The notes: generated by a model from the letters alone, not told the origin. Shown: positions 26,162-36,234, counted from the stretch's first letter. The stretch is DNA of 64,000 nt from Verrucomicrobiaceae bacterium (GCA_015061955.1 SUVO01000004.1:1-64000); one strand, 5' to 3'. Program-made: numbers and translations.

Positions 26162-27046
26162 ATGAATGTTAAAGATGCAAAGATTGTATTCTTCGGCTTT
26201 GGCGATGTCGGGTACAAATGCTTAAAATATCTGTTAGAAAACGATTATTTTGTATTAGCTGTTTTTACTCACGACTTCGATTCGCACGAAAACAACTGGT
26301 TCAATACTCCCGAAAGTTTAGCCAAAGAATACGGTATTGATGTTTATAAGCCAACAAATTTAAAATCGGCAAAATGGATAAGAAAATTCAAATATATAAA
26401 TCCAGATTTAATTCTATCGCTGTATTATAGAAACAAAATTCCATCTGAAATATTCACGCAAGCACAATTAGGTGCATATAATTTACATGGCTCTTACCTA
26501 CCCTCATACAAAGGCAGAGCCCCTTTAAACTGGGCTATTATAAATGGCGAAAAATACACTGGCGTTTCTCTGCACATAATTGAAGAAACATTCGATACTG
26601 GAGATATTATAGCTCAAAAGAAAATTGAAATTTTACCCAATGAATACGTTGCCGATATTCAAACTAAAGTTGCCCAAGAAGCTCTTACTTTATTCAAAGA
26701 TAATCTCGACAATATTATCTTACAACGTGTACAACCAAAAAAACAAATCGATATAAAAGATGTAAAGGCATCGTACTATGGCAAACGAACTCCGCAAGAT
26801 AGCAGAATAGACTTTTCAAAATCGGCTGTAGAAATCTATAACTTAATACGCGCTGTAAGTTATCCTTTCAACGGGGCATTTTTTGAAGACGAAAAGTGTA
26901 AATACATTTTGTGGAAAGCTGATATTTTATATCAAAAACCCACTGCTCCAGCAGGAAGTATTATAAATCGTACACCACAAGCTCTTCAAATTGCATCGTT
27001 AGATGCTATTATACAAGCTACAAAATACGAAATTCTTCCAAAATAA
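26162..27046 (+). CDS. ArnA-type formyltransferase
   Basis: Formyltransferase acting on an amino sugar nucleotide, using 10-formyl-THF. Seen: N-terminal IVFFGFGDVGYKCL, the catalytic segment NLHGSYLPSYKGRAPLNW (Asn, His) and FDTGDI (Asp). The C-terminal domain fits the methionyl-tRNA formyltransferase fold. The second, decarboxylase half of E. coli ArnA is absent. Start ATG at 26162 is better than the upstream TTG. Stands in operon with the ArnC-like gene. Confidence 0.85.
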   Translation: MNVKDAKIVFFGFGDVGYKCLKYLLENDYFVLAVFTHDFDSHENNWFNTPESLAKEYGIDVYKPTNLKSAKWIRKFKYINPDLILSLYYRNKIPSEIFTQAQLGAYNLHGSYLPSYKGRAPLNWAIINGEKYTGVSLHIIEETFDTGDIIAQKKIEILPNEYVADIQTKVAQEALTLFKDNLDNIILQRVQPKKQIDIKDVKASYYGKRTPQDSRIDFSKSAVEIYNLIRAVSYPFNGAFFEDEKCKYILWKADILYQKPTAPAGSIINRTPQALQIASLDAIIQATKYEILPK

Positions 27047-27267
27047 GTTTATTTAAAGTAAAATTTATAGATTAGTATGTGCCTTAATTTTGTTATAAAA
27101 AACGCATATACTATATTTTTTGTAATAATAAATCTTTCAAGAAACCCTTTAAACATATTTGCATAATTATTACGCAAATATAATATAATTATTATGCATT
27201 ATAAAAAAATATAAAAACAATAAATATAATTGTTGATTTATTATAAATAATATAAACAATCATATTT

Positions 27268-27459
27268 ATGTCGGATAAAAATAATCATATAAGAAAGAGT
27301 ATTTGTTTGAGTCGTAAAACACTCGACATTGCACAACAACACGCAAACGAATTTTATTGTGGAAATTTAAGTGCATTCTTGGCATCAATAATTCTCGAGT
27401 TTAATTCAAAACAAAAAAAGCACTACCAAGAAGATAAAAATCGTTCACCAGAAAATTGA
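27268..27459 (+). CDS. Small ribbon-helix-helix-like protein
   Basis: A 63-aa protein with RKSICLSRKTLDIAQQHANEF, a CopG-like pattern, and LSAFLASIILEF as a second helix. Likely a DNA-binding dimer, possibly an antitoxin. No toxin is next to it. It is preceded by about 220 bp of very AT-rich DNA without other features. Convergent with the next gene. Confidence 0.5.
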   Translation: MSDKNNHIRKSICLSRKTLDIAQQHANEFYCGNLSAFLASIILEFNSKQKKHYQEDKNRSPEN

Positions 27460-27466
27460 GAAATTA

Positions 27467-29167
27467 TTACTTATTTAAGTACGAAAAAATACTCCTACGC
27501 CAAAAGCCAGCATTAGAGATGTCCTCAACATTTATGTCTGAGGAGTTTTTGTTTTCGGAAATATACATATTACTTGTTTTATGAACTGGTAAATATTCAA
27601 CCCAATGTACAGGAACAGAATGATATCTGCCATCGCCTCCATATACATCTACATAATCAACTCTGTTTAGCCCCTTAAATCCGTAGGCTGTAACTTTTAT
27701 AGTGCTTGTATCATCTTCACGAGAAGAATGTTCGGTTTTTAGAATATTACGCGTTATACAAGACGAATGCTTAAAATAATCATCACCATAGTAATTTGCC
27801 AGCGACTCGTGCTCCCAAAACGATGATTGCATATTTATGGCATCTTTATAAATATCTTCTACCGTTCTGGTTTGTTGATAGAGTGGAATTGCCAATAATG
27901 GAGCAAAAGCAAAATAAACATCTTTAAAATATTTTTCGTTAAATTGTTGAAAATTCAACATTGCCCTATCAAAATCATAATCGTAAAAACGTTCTGGATT
28001 TGTATCGATAACTGCTTCTTGTAAATGATTTGGCACAATAACATTTATTTTATTTTGTTTTATAAAACTAAAATCATCGCCAAATGCTATGCTAGAATCT
28101 TTCAACAAATCTAACATTTGTTTCTGAGCAAGTGCAGTAAACAACAAACGAAACTCAACTTCGTTATCACGATCTTTGGCATAAAAGAGAGCTTCAAACT
28201 CATGATTACTCATAAGAGTAAAATCGGAATCATCATCAAGATTTCTAGAAAACTTTTCCAATTCTCTTACAACTAATTTTTTGCGAAACGACCCAATAAG
28301 CCCATCGCCAACATCGGAAAGCGAAGATGGCTTTCTGGAAAATGTTAGGTTTTCGGCGGCGTCGTTTCCATAAATTAGAAGTTTTTTATCTTTATAAACT
28401 GGAATAGGTTTTGTTACAGTAGCATATAATGTTTGATGTCGTGTTACCCGTTGACGCTTTCCGTTTACAGTAGTCCACTCCGACCATGATATAGATTTAG
28501 TACCTTCGTAAGTTTTTTCGCCCCACTGCTGTTCTAAATATTCGCCAATAACAAACGGATTACCATTTATAACCCCCGACTGTGCAAATACAATAGATTT
28601 ACCTTCGTTAAAAGAATTATCCCACCCAAATAAACGATTTAATTCGTCTAAACGATCTGCTGTAAAGAACGCATCAAATTGCAAACGTGGAACAGTGGCT
28701 TCAATTAACTTTACAGTAATGTCCCAAGTATAAAGTTTGTTCAACGGAGCCATTTGGTCCCAAGCTGATTGCGTTTTTACAGATATGTCGTCTTCTAATT
28801 TTTCAATCAATTTACGCGTTTTTTTATAGAATGGATATGTTAAGATAATTAAAGCTATACCACCAACGCACGCACCAATTGCGTACCAACGCTCAACACA
28901 ATCAATCATATTGTAAGCTATTATGCCTCCTAAAAAGCCTGCAATAAAACCAATAATAATAAATAAACGCAAAAAGAACAACTTCCACTTCTTAGAATTT
29001 AACGAAGCAGACAACGCATTTATATCGGCAATCAATTTACGATTTGCACTTACATCAACACCCGACTTCTCGACAAGTTCTTTAAATTTGTCGAGAGTTA
29101 GTTGCGAAAATCTTGCACGAAACTCATCGCGATATCGCACAAGTGGATCGTATATATCTTCTATCAA
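27467..29167 (-). CDS. Large membrane protein paired with LemA
   Basis: A 566-aa protein with two adjacent membrane helices (about 63-84 and 92-110) after an N-terminal coiled segment, and a long soluble C-terminal part. It follows lemA with a 4-bp overlap. Proteins of this shape (two helices plus soluble domain, DUF3137-like) often accompany LemA. No catalytic motif is seen. Role unknown; a membrane or envelope function is likely from the pairing. Confidence 0.6.
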   Translation of the reverse strand: MIEDIYDPLVRYRDEFRARFSQLTLDKFKELVEKSGVDVSANRKLIADINALSASLNSKKWKLFFLRLFIIIGFIAGFLGGIIAYNMIDCVERWYAIGACVGGIALIILTYPFYKKTRKLIEKLEDDISVKTQSAWDQMAPLNKLYTWDITVKLIEATVPRLQFDAFFTADRLDELNRLFGWDNSFNEGKSIVFAQSGVINGNPFVIGEYLEQQWGEKTYEGTKSISWSEWTTVNGKRQRVTRHQTLYATVTKPIPVYKDKKLLIYGNDAAENLTFSRKPSSLSDVGDGLIGSFRKKLVVRELEKFSRNLDDDSDFTLMSNHEFEALFYAKDRDNEVEFRLLFTALAQKQMLDLLKDSSIAFGDDFSFIKQNKINVIVPNHLQEAVIDTNPERFYDYDFDRAMLNFQQFNEKYFKDVYFAFAPLLAIPLYQQTRTVEDIYKDAINMQSSFWEHESLANYYGDDYFKHSSCITRNILKTEHSSREDDTSTIKVTAYGFKGLNRVDYVDVYGGDGRYHSVPVHWVEYLPVHKTSNMYISENKNSSDINVEDISNAGFWRRSIFSYLNK

Positions 29168-29826
29168 AAGAATACCTCTTTTGCACGAGCCTTAGTTTCG
29201 GCTGAAGCCGAGAATGGAATACGAGTTGTATAACCAGCACGAGCAGCTACAATCATTTTTGTAGGCCACGAATAGATATCAGTATTCCACTGGTTTACTG
29301 TATCGTTATACAACGAGCGTGCTGCTGTAATTTCTTTTTGCAAATAAGCATTTTGTTGCATTGCATCGGCAATTACTAAATGAGCTTTCAATTCTGGATA
29401 AGCTTCAACTTGTGGAAACAAACGTGCAAAAGCACCATCAATCTGCTCAGCAGCTATATTACGATTTCCGTCGGCTATTGCACCACCACGAAAAGCTGCA
29501 ACGGTTTTCATAACATCTTTATCTAAATCTACCGATTTCTCAACAAGCTTTGCAACGTTTTGTAAAATTTGCACGCGTTGTTCCAAGTAGTTGTCGATTG
29601 TAGATGCGTCGGCTTGTATTTTCTGCTGAAGTTTTTTGAAATAATTTGATGCAGAAATTTTCATAAACAAAAAAATCAACCCAGGAATAATACCAAGAAC
29701 CCACAAGATAATTTCAAATAAAGTAGAGCCCCAACCTACTTGTACAGGAAGTTGCTTTTCAATTACATTAACATCGCGTCCTTGTTGATTGATTGGACCA
29801 TTAAGTTCGTCTAAATCGTTTGCCAT
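29164..29826 (-). CDS. lemA: LemA family protein
   Basis: A 220-aa LemA protein: one N-terminal membrane helix (about 33-55) and a long helical domain with NYLEQRVQILQNVAKLVEKSV and the conserved YPELKAHLVIADAMQQN...AARSLYNDTVNQWNT pattern. Function of LemA is unknown in general; it is linked to the membrane. Translationally coupled to the next gene (overlap 4 bp). The downstream partner is a large two-helix membrane protein. Confidence 0.9.
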   Translation of the reverse strand: MANDLDELNGPINQQGRDVNVIEKQLPVQVGWGSTLFEIILWVLGIIPGLIFLFMKISASNYFKKLQQKIQADASTIDNYLEQRVQILQNVAKLVEKSVDLDKDVMKTVAAFRGGAIADGNRNIAAEQIDGAFARLFPQVEAYPELKAHLVIADAMQQNAYLQKEITAARSLYNDTVNQWNTDIYSWPTKMIVAARAGYTTRIPFSASAETKARAKEVFF

Positions 29827-29838
29827 AATTATAACTTT

Positions 29839-30654
29839 CTATTTATCTAAATCCATATCGATAGGTGTTGTTTCAAGTTTATGCCATTTGCCATCTATCT
29901 TGATAACAACAATTTTTCTATCTTTATCGTAGAAGATAGTACCATCTTTGGCTTGTTTAAGCAACTTTTTCTTTGTGTATTTTGCGAATTCTTTATAGAC
30001 TTCGCCTTCTACTGCATGTTTGTAGTAGCTGTCGGTTTCAAAGTCTTCACGTTTTATATGTTTTTTAGCTTCGGTTCTGATTTTTTTCATATCTTTACCA
30101 GTAAGCTGAACGTCGCGTAAATCATCTTTACCAACACTCGCTAAAGTAAGTGGACTACGCATTTCTACTGCTCCATAAAAAATAGCTCTGTCGCGAGAGA
30201 ACATATACGAATGATACGGAACATCGCTACCTACTCTAAACCAAAAGTATGGCATATCTGCCATTTGATTATAAGCTGTGCCAAAATAGTATAATTCGCC
30301 AACAGGATAACCTTCTTCGATATGCTTATTTACCAACATAGTAATACGCGATTTATCGTCGGAAGCATAGCCCTCAAACAAGTGCAAGCCCCAACGCTTC
30401 TTATGTAAATCGCCACCACGCACCATAATTGTAGAAGTAGTCATTATAGGTGCATCAAAGAATATTGGAACTTCGAGCTTATCGACCTTAAATCCATAAT
30501 TATAGGCTCTGTTCTGCCAAAAATCCCAACCTTTATCTATACATGATGTAAAAGAAACTGGTGTTTTATAATCAACAGAAGTTTCTGTTTTTTTACCATC
30601 GGCAAAAGCAACCAATGCCGAAACAAGCAACGAGCAAGTTAGTATTTTTTTCAT
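29839..30654 (-). CDS. Secreted protein of unknown function
   Basis: A 271-aa exported protein: signal peptide about 1-18 (ALVAFA). The rest is strand-rich with many Lys and Tyr residues and a C-terminal helix rich in Lys (about 200-240). No recognised family. Lies between pyrE and lemA in the same minus-strand operon (45 bp after pyrE, 12 bp before lemA). Confidence 0.6.
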   Translation of the reverse strand: MKKILTCSLLVSALVAFADGKKTETSVDYKTPVSFTSCIDKGWDFWQNRAYNYGFKVDKLEVPIFFDAPIMTTSTIMVRGGDLHKKRWGLHLFEGYASDDKSRITMLVNKHIEEGYPVGELYYFGTAYNQMADMPYFWFRVGSDVPYHSYMFSRDRAIFYGAVEMRSPLTLASVGKDDLRDVQLTGKDMKKIRTEAKKHIKREDFETDSYYKHAVEGEVYKEFAKYTKKKLLKQAKDGTIFYDKDRKIVVIKIDGKWHKLETTPIDMDLDK

Positions 30655-30699
30655 ATCTGTTATATTTTCGATTCCTTACAACAACTACTCTATACAATA

Positions 30700-31269
30700 T
30701 TAACTTCCAGGGTGTGATGCTGGAATTGAAGCTAATTCTGGTGGAAGTTTATCGGCTTCGTATGTTGGGAACGAAAATTCTAATAAGCTTACGCAAGGAA
30801 TTTCAAACTTTGCCTTACCTTCGCTTCTATCAACTAAAACAGTTGCTGCAACAGGATTTGCACCAGTGGCCTTTACGATGTCGATACATTCCTGAACTCT
30901 GCCACCACGCGTAATTACGTCTTCAACAATAAGTACCTTTTCGCCTTCTGCCAACTTGAAATTACGACGCAACACTAAATTTCCATCTTGCTTTTCAGCA
31001 AAAATAAAACGTTTACCCATCTGACGTGCAACTTCTTGACCAAGCACCAAACCACCCATTGCTGGGGCTATAACGGTATCTACTTGTATATCGCCAAGTT
31101 TTTTTACGAGCATTTCAACAAGCTCTGAAACTCTGTCTAAATACTCGCAAACGCGCGCACACTGAAAGAAATGACCAGAATGCAAGCCACTTCTGAGGAT
31201 AAAATGCCCTTCCATAAGAGCACCAGTTTCTTTGAATATTTGTAGAATTTTTTGATTAGTATCGTTCAT
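30700..31269 (-). CDS. pyrE: Orotate phosphoribosyltransferase
   Basis: Makes OMP from orotate and PRPP in pyrimidine synthesis. Seen: PRPP-binding loop VLIVEDVITRGG (about 112-123), APAMGGLVLGQEVA, and the AEKQDGNLVLRR segment. 189 aa is the normal length. Begins 4 bp after the NUDIX gene stop; in the purU-NUDIX-pyrE operon. Confidence 0.95.
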   Translation of the reverse strand: MNDTNQKILQIFKETGALMEGHFILRSGLHSGHFFQCARVCEYLDRVSELVEMLVKKLGDIQVDTVIAPAMGGLVLGQEVARQMGKRFIFAEKQDGNLVLRRNFKLAEGEKVLIVEDVITRGGRVQECIDIVKATGANPVAATVLVDRSEGKAKFEIPCVSLLEFSFPTYEADKLPPELASIPASHPGS

Positions 31270-31273
31270 AAAG

Positions 31274-31780
31274 TTATAGTATTTCTTCTATTTTTGATGT
31301 TATTTTTCCACCACAATCGGCACGCAAAATGGTCAAGCCAGAATTATGACATTTTTTCCAGATATCCCAAAGTAAAAGCTTATCGGTTTCTGGAATTTTT
31401 ATTTTTCCACCAAAGATTTCAGCTTCATCTACAAGCTTAAAATCACCCTCAGATATTTTGTTTGGCAACGTTTGAATACGTTTTTTACAATCGAATAAAA
31501 ACATCAACCAATGACTTCCACCCTCATACGATTTTTCAGAAATCATCGAGAACAAGTGCAAATCGGCTTCGGTTAAATCTAAGCCGATTTCTTCTTTAGT
31601 TTCTCTGATTGCACACTCGAAAGGCGATTCTCCCAACGCCATTTCAAGCTTTCCACCTATCGGACTACACAAATTTTTATTAGGTTCTTTCAGACGTTCT
31701 ATTAGCAAATGTCTGCCTTGTGTATCACGAACAAACACAAGCACACTTATTTTAAATGGCAATTTTTCAGGAATTGACAT
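31274..31780 (-). CDS. NUDIX hydrolase
   Basis: A NUDIX pyrophosphatase of 168 aa. The signature GGKLEMALGESPFECAIRET followed by KEEIGL fits GX5EX7REUXEEXGU exactly. Substrate unknown; it may be an oxidised nucleotide or a metabolite near pyrimidine synthesis. Start taken at the ATG at 31780 rather than the GTG three bases earlier. Operon with purU (8 bp) and pyrE (4 bp). Confidence 0.9.
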   Translation of the reverse strand: MSIPEKLPFKISVLVFVRDTQGRHLLIERLKEPNKNLCSPIGGKLEMALGESPFECAIRETKEEIGLDLTEADLHLFSMISEKSYEGGSHWLMFLFDCKKRIQTLPNKISEGDFKLVDEAEIFGGKIKIPETDKLLLWDIWKKCHNSGLTILRADCGGKITSKIEEIL

Positions 31781-31788
31781 CACTAATA

Positions 31789-32646
31789 TTAGTCGAAAAT
31801 TACAGTTTTATTTTTGTATGTAAGAATTCTGCCTTCTACATGCAGACGTACAGCCGACGCCAACGCCTCACGCTCAAGTTCTCGTCCTTTGCGCATCAAA
31901 TCATCAACGTTATTACGATGGCTTACAGTTGTTACCAACTGTGCAATAATTGGCCCTTCGTCTAAATCTTTTGTTGCGTAATGCGCAGTAGCACCAATCA
32001 ACTTAACGCCACGCTCGTAAGCACGATGATAAGGCTTAGCACCTGCAAATGCTGGTAAAAAACTATGATGAATATTTATAACTGGTGCAGAACAAGTATC
32101 GAGGAAGTTCTCGCTCAAAATCTGCATATAACGAGCCATAACAACCAACTCGGCACCACTTTCTCTGATAATTTCAAGTTGTTTTGCTTCGGCTTGAGGT
32201 TTGGTTTCTTTAGAAACAGGAATGTAGTGATACTTTAAGCCAAACGTTTCAGCCAACGGACGCAAATCTTCGTGATTAGATATAACACAAGCAATCTCGC
32301 AATTTATTTCGCCCGAACGACAACGCATAATCATATCGCCAAAGCAATGCTCAAACTTCGATACCATAAGAACAATCTTTGGCTTACTACTTGAGCGAGA
32401 AAGCGATACTTCCATTTCCAAATCGCTTTTTGCAAATTCTTTAAACAAACGCATTTCTTCAGCTACATCGCCAACGGGAATCCATTCAACACGCTGAAAA
32501 AATATGCCTTCCTGACGGTCTCTATGTTGATCTGCGTGGAGAATGTTTCCACCACGAGCATAAATCCAACCCGAAACGCGTGCTACAATACCAGCACGGT
32601 CATGACCATGTAAAAGTGCTACAATTCTTTCTTCTTTTGTTTCCAT
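31789..32646 (-). CDS. purU: Formyltetrahydrofolate deformylase
   Basis: Releases formate from 10-formyl-THF. Seen: N-terminal ACT domain (about 7-80; ALLHGHDRAGIVARVSGWIYARGGNI) and C-terminal formyltransferase domain with INIHHSFLPAFAGAKPYHRAYERG and the catalytic Asp in DLDEGPII. 285 aa is the usual length. First gene of the minus-strand operon; divergent from panC across 126 bp. Confidence 0.93.
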   Translation of the reverse strand: METKEERIVALLHGHDRAGIVARVSGWIYARGGNILHADQHRDRQEGIFFQRVEWIPVGDVAEEMRLFKEFAKSDLEMEVSLSRSSSKPKIVLMVSKFEHCFGDMIMRCRSGEINCEIACVISNHEDLRPLAETFGLKYHYIPVSKETKPQAEAKQLEIIRESGAELVVMARYMQILSENFLDTCSAPVINIHHSFLPAFAGAKPYHRAYERGVKLIGATAHYATKDLDEGPIIAQLVTTVSHRNNVDDLMRKGRELEREALASAVRLHVEGRILTYKNKTVIFD

Positions 32647-32772
32647 ATAAAAATATTTTTACTATCTATATTTATCTACAGATAAGCTTTATTTGCAAGC
32701 ATTGATTTTAATATTTGCTTTTTTTAAAAATTTGTTGTGTACTAAGAGAATAAGAGAGCAGGATTAAATGCA

Positions 32773-33615
32773 ATGAAAATAATATCTTCTCCACAAGAAA
32801 TGAAAGCATTTTCTACTTCAGCAAAAGCCGAAGGTAAGAAAATTGCATTAGTACCAACTATGGGCGCCCTTCACGACGGCCATCTAAGCCTTATCGACAA
32901 AGCTAAAGAGCTTGCCGACATTGTAGTTGTATCGGTTTTTGTAAATCCTACACAATTTGGACCGAATGAGGACTTTGATAAATATCCACGTCAGTTAGAA
33001 GAAGACGCTCAAGCATGTCAACAACGTGGTGCCGATATAGTTTTTGCACCATCGGCTAACGATATATATGCCCCCGACGCTTCTACTTTTGTAAGTGAAG
33101 AACAAATAAGTCAGTATTTGTGTGGTCAATCACGTCCAAAACACTTTAGAGGCGTTACAACGGTTGTCAGCATATTGTTTAATATAGTAAAACCTGATTG
33201 TGCTGTTTTTGGTGAAAAAGACGCTCAACAAGTTTCTATAATAGAACGTATGGTTCGCGACTTATTTATAGACGTTGAAATTGTACGCGCACCAATTATT
33301 CGCGATGAAAATGGCTTAGCTTTGAGTTCGCGCAATAAGTATATGGATAGGCTTGAACGCTTGGGTGCTACACGTATCCACAATGCTTTAGTAGAAGCAA
33401 AGAAAATGATTGAAACCGAAAATTGCGACAACGTTGATCGCATTAAAGCTTATGTTATAAACAACATTGCTAACGCAAAAGCACGAGTTATTTATGCAGA
33501 AGTTGTCGATGCAAAAACATCGTTGCCTGTATCACGACACGAAACTGGGAAAAGCCGAATAAGTGTTGCTGTCTGGTACGGACAAACTCGCTTAATCGAT
33601 AACATTCAAATATAA
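32773..33615 (+). CDS. panC: Pantothenate synthetase
   Basis: Joins pantoate and beta-alanine with ATP. Seen: PTMGALHDGHLSLI (about 27-40), FVNPTQFGPNEDFDKYPR, the FGEKDAQQV segment and LSSRN. 280 aa, normal. Followed 17 bp later by nadB. Confidence 0.95.
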   Translation: MKIISSPQEMKAFSTSAKAEGKKIALVPTMGALHDGHLSLIDKAKELADIVVVSVFVNPTQFGPNEDFDKYPRQLEEDAQACQQRGADIVFAPSANDIYAPDASTFVSEEQISQYLCGQSRPKHFRGVTTVVSILFNIVKPDCAVFGEKDAQQVSIIERMVRDLFIDVEIVRAPIIRDENGLALSSRNKYMDRLERLGATRIHNALVEAKKMIETENCDNVDRIKAYVINNIANAKARVIYAEVVDAKTSLPVSRHETGKSRISVAVWYGQTRLIDNIQI

Positions 33616-33632
33616 TTTAAATTTTACTTAAA

Positions 33633-35219
33633 ATGAAATTCGACATAGTTGTTGTCGGCAGTGGTATTGCTGGGTTAAGCTTCTCGTTAAAGTCGGCTAA
33701 ACTCGGTTATAAGGTTGCCATAGTTACAAAAAAACAACGTTCCGATACAAACACTAATCACGCTCAGGGTGGCATTGCAAGTGTTACAAGTTGTGCCGAC
33801 GATTTTAACTCGCACGTTCAAGACACACTCATTGCTGGCGATGGTCTTTGTCATGAAGACGCTGTGCGAGCAATTGTAAGTGCTGGACCAGAACAGATTA
33901 AAAATTTGATAGAAGAAGGCGTTGAATTTTCAAAAGACGAGTCTGGTGAAATAGCCTTAGGCAAAGAAGGTGGACACTCGCAACGCAGAATTTTACACGT
34001 TAAAGATTATACAGGCAGAGCTATCGAAGAAGCTTTGTTAAAGTCGGTTGCAAGCAATAAGAACATATCGGTATTTGAACATCACTTTGCTATCGATTTA
34101 ATTCTGAAGTCAAAAACACGCAAGCTCAACGAAGGTGAAAACGATAGCGTTGTTGGTTTGTATGTTTACGACACCAAAAACAATTGCGTAAAAACTTTCA
34201 CAACAAAAGCTATAATGTTGTCGACTGGTGGCACAGGTTGTGTGTATCAGTACACAACAAACCCAGAAATTGCAACGGGCGATGGCATTGCTATGGCTTT
34301 CAGAGGCGGTGCTAAAGTTGCAAATTTAGAATTTATACAGTTTCACCCAACTGCAATGTACACACAAGATGGTGAGCGTTTCTTAATTTCAGAAGCTGTG
34401 CGTGGCGAAGGTGCAATTCTGCGAAACGCAAAAGGCGAAGCTTTTATGGCTCGCTACGACCAACGCAAAGACTTAGCACCACGCGATATAGTTGCAAGAG
34501 CTATCGATAGCGAAATGAAACGCTTGGGAACACCACACGTTTGGCTCGATATTACTCACAAATCGAAAGAAGAACTCAGCGAACGTTTCCCACAAATTTA
34601 TCAGCATTGCCTTGAAAAAGGCATAGATATTTCTAAAGATTTTATGCCTGTTGTACCTGCTGCACACTATATGTGTGGTGGTGTTCAAACCGATATGAAC
34701 GCAAGAACTTCGGTTGAAGGTTTATATGCCTGTGGCGAAGTTGCTTGCACTGGTTTGCACGGAGCAAATAGATTGGCAAGTAATTCGTTGTTAGAAGCTG
34801 TTGTGTTGGCAAACAACGCATCAAAAGCTGTTGATAAATACATCAAAGAAAAGCACGAAGAAAACCTCGATGTAAATCCATGGCGTGATGGCGATATGCG
34901 AGACCCTGACGAACGTGTAGTTTTACAACACAATATGGGTGAGCTTCGCAGAATTATGTGGGACTACGTTGGAATTGTACGCACTACCCGTCGCCTTGAA
35001 CGTGCATTGCATCGTTTGGAAAATCTCGAAAGAGAAATTGACGAATACTACTGGAATTTCAAAATTGAACCAGCATTGATTGAACTTCGCAATCAAGTAT
35101 TAGTTGCTATTTTAATTGTACGTTCGGCATTGTCTCGCAACGAAAGCAGAGGGCTCCATTTTACTCTCGATTTTCCACAAAAATCTATCGAAATAAAAGA
35201 TACAATCATTCAGAAATAA
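33633..35219 (+). CDS. nadB: L-aspartate oxidase
   Basis: FAD enzyme oxidising L-aspartate to iminoaspartate for NAD synthesis. Seen: N-terminal Rossmann motif VVGSGIAGL, NHAQGGIA, the EFIQFHPTA segment and HYMCGGVQTD with RLASNSLLEA, as in NadB rather than the related fumarate reductases. 528 aa. In operon with panC and apt; nadA and nadC are not in the window. Confidence 0.95.
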   Translation: MKFDIVVVGSGIAGLSFSLKSAKLGYKVAIVTKKQRSDTNTNHAQGGIASVTSCADDFNSHVQDTLIAGDGLCHEDAVRAIVSAGPEQIKNLIEEGVEFSKDESGEIALGKEGGHSQRRILHVKDYTGRAIEEALLKSVASNKNISVFEHHFAIDLILKSKTRKLNEGENDSVVGLYVYDTKNNCVKTFTTKAIMLSTGGTGCVYQYTTNPEIATGDGIAMAFRGGAKVANLEFIQFHPTAMYTQDGERFLISEAVRGEGAILRNAKGEAFMARYDQRKDLAPRDIVARAIDSEMKRLGTPHVWLDITHKSKEELSERFPQIYQHCLEKGIDISKDFMPVVPAAHYMCGGVQTDMNARTSVEGLYACGEVACTGLHGANRLASNSLLEAVVLANNASKAVDKYIKEKHEENLDVNPWRDGDMRDPDERVVLQHNMGELRRIMWDYVGIVRTTRRLERALHRLENLEREIDEYYWNFKIEPALIELRNQVLVAILIVRSALSRNESRGLHFTLDFPQKSIEIKDTIIQK

Positions 35220-35224
35220 ACAAT

Positions 35225-35740
35225 ATGAATACCATATTAAAACACATAGCAGAAATACCCGACTTTCCCAAAAAAGGTATATTATTTTACGATATCACAC
35301 CAATGTTAGCAAATCCTCAAGCTTATAAAAAAGCTGTCGATGCCCTCGCTGGTGAAATTGCAAAAACTAATCCACAAGTAATAATATCGCCCGAAGCACG
35401 CGGATTTTTCTTCGGTATTCCAGTAGCTATGAAACTTGGTATTCCGTTTATACCAGTTCGCAAACGTGGAAAATTACCACGCAAAACCCTCGATGTTGAG
35501 TACGACCTTGAATATGGTACTGATGTTCTATGTGTGCATGATGACGACATTGCACCAAATACAAGAGTTGCAATAGTAGATGATATTCTCGCAACTGGTG
35601 GAACAGCCAAAGCTATGTGCAAAATGGTGGAAACAAAAAATGCTCAAACAGTATGTTGTGCATTCTTTATGGAATTAGAATTTCTAAATGGCAAAAAATC
35701 TCTTGAGCCAGCAAAAGTAATCTCGATTATAAAAAAATAA
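35225..35740 (+). CDS. apt: Adenine phosphoribosyltransferase
   Basis: Salvages adenine to AMP. Seen: IPDFPKKGILFYDITP at the N-terminus, RGFFFGIPVA, and the PRPP-loop VAIVDDILATGGTA. 171 aa, normal length. Starts 5 bp after nadB. Confidence 0.95.
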   Translation: MNTILKHIAEIPDFPKKGILFYDITPMLANPQAYKKAVDALAGEIAKTNPQVIISPEARGFFFGIPVAMKLGIPFIPVRKRGKLPRKTLDVEYDLEYGTDVLCVHDDDIAPNTRVAIVDDILATGGTAKAMCKMVETKNAQTVCCAFFMELEFLNGKKSLEPAKVISIIKK

Positions 35741-35799
35741 AACATCTTTTTGCAGAAGTTTCTGTTATCTGTTAGACAAAAGCTAAAAATATTAACGTT

Positions 35800-36234
35800 A
35801 TGAAAAATAAAATAGTAAAAAAAATCATTGCGCTAATACCAATATTTGCCCTCGTCTTTTTGTGTAGTTGCGAAAGCGTAAACGCAAGCTTTTGGCCCTT
35901 AGATAAATCGTCTAATGGTGTTTTCGGTTCTCCAAAAAAAGCTTCAGAAGTTGATTTGTTCATAACACAGCATCCATCTTACAAATACAAAGAAGTTGGA
36001 ATTATCACCTACGAAACATTTTCTGCATATAACGATGAAGCGTCGGTGTATCAGATTATGCGCGAACGTGCAGCCAAAGCAGGTGTTGATGGTATTATAA
36101 TTATGAATGCTCAAGAATTTAGAAGTTCGCCAGCATTTGCGCCATACCCACGCAAACGCCGAGGCCTATATGAACGCTATGCCCCACCAGATATGTATAG
36201 ATACAGAGCAACTGCAATTATGAAAGTAAAATAA
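35800..36234 (+). CDS. Lipoprotein of unknown function
   Basis: A 144-aa exported lipoprotein: a hydrophobic N-terminus ends in LCSC, a lipobox (Cys25). The rest contains a small conserved-looking segment, YKEVGIITYETFSAYNDEA, and a C-terminal PYPRKRRGLYERYAPP stretch. I cannot name the family; YbjQ/Lpp-like small lipoproteins are one possibility. Ends 1 bp before the next gene. Confidence 0.6.
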   Translation: MKNKIVKKIIALIPIFALVFLCSCESVNASFWPLDKSSNGVFGSPKKASEVDLFITQHPSYKYKEVGIITYETFSAYNDEASVYQIMRERAAKAGVDGIIIMNAQEFRSSPAFAPYPRKRRGLYERYAPPDMYRYRATAIMKVK

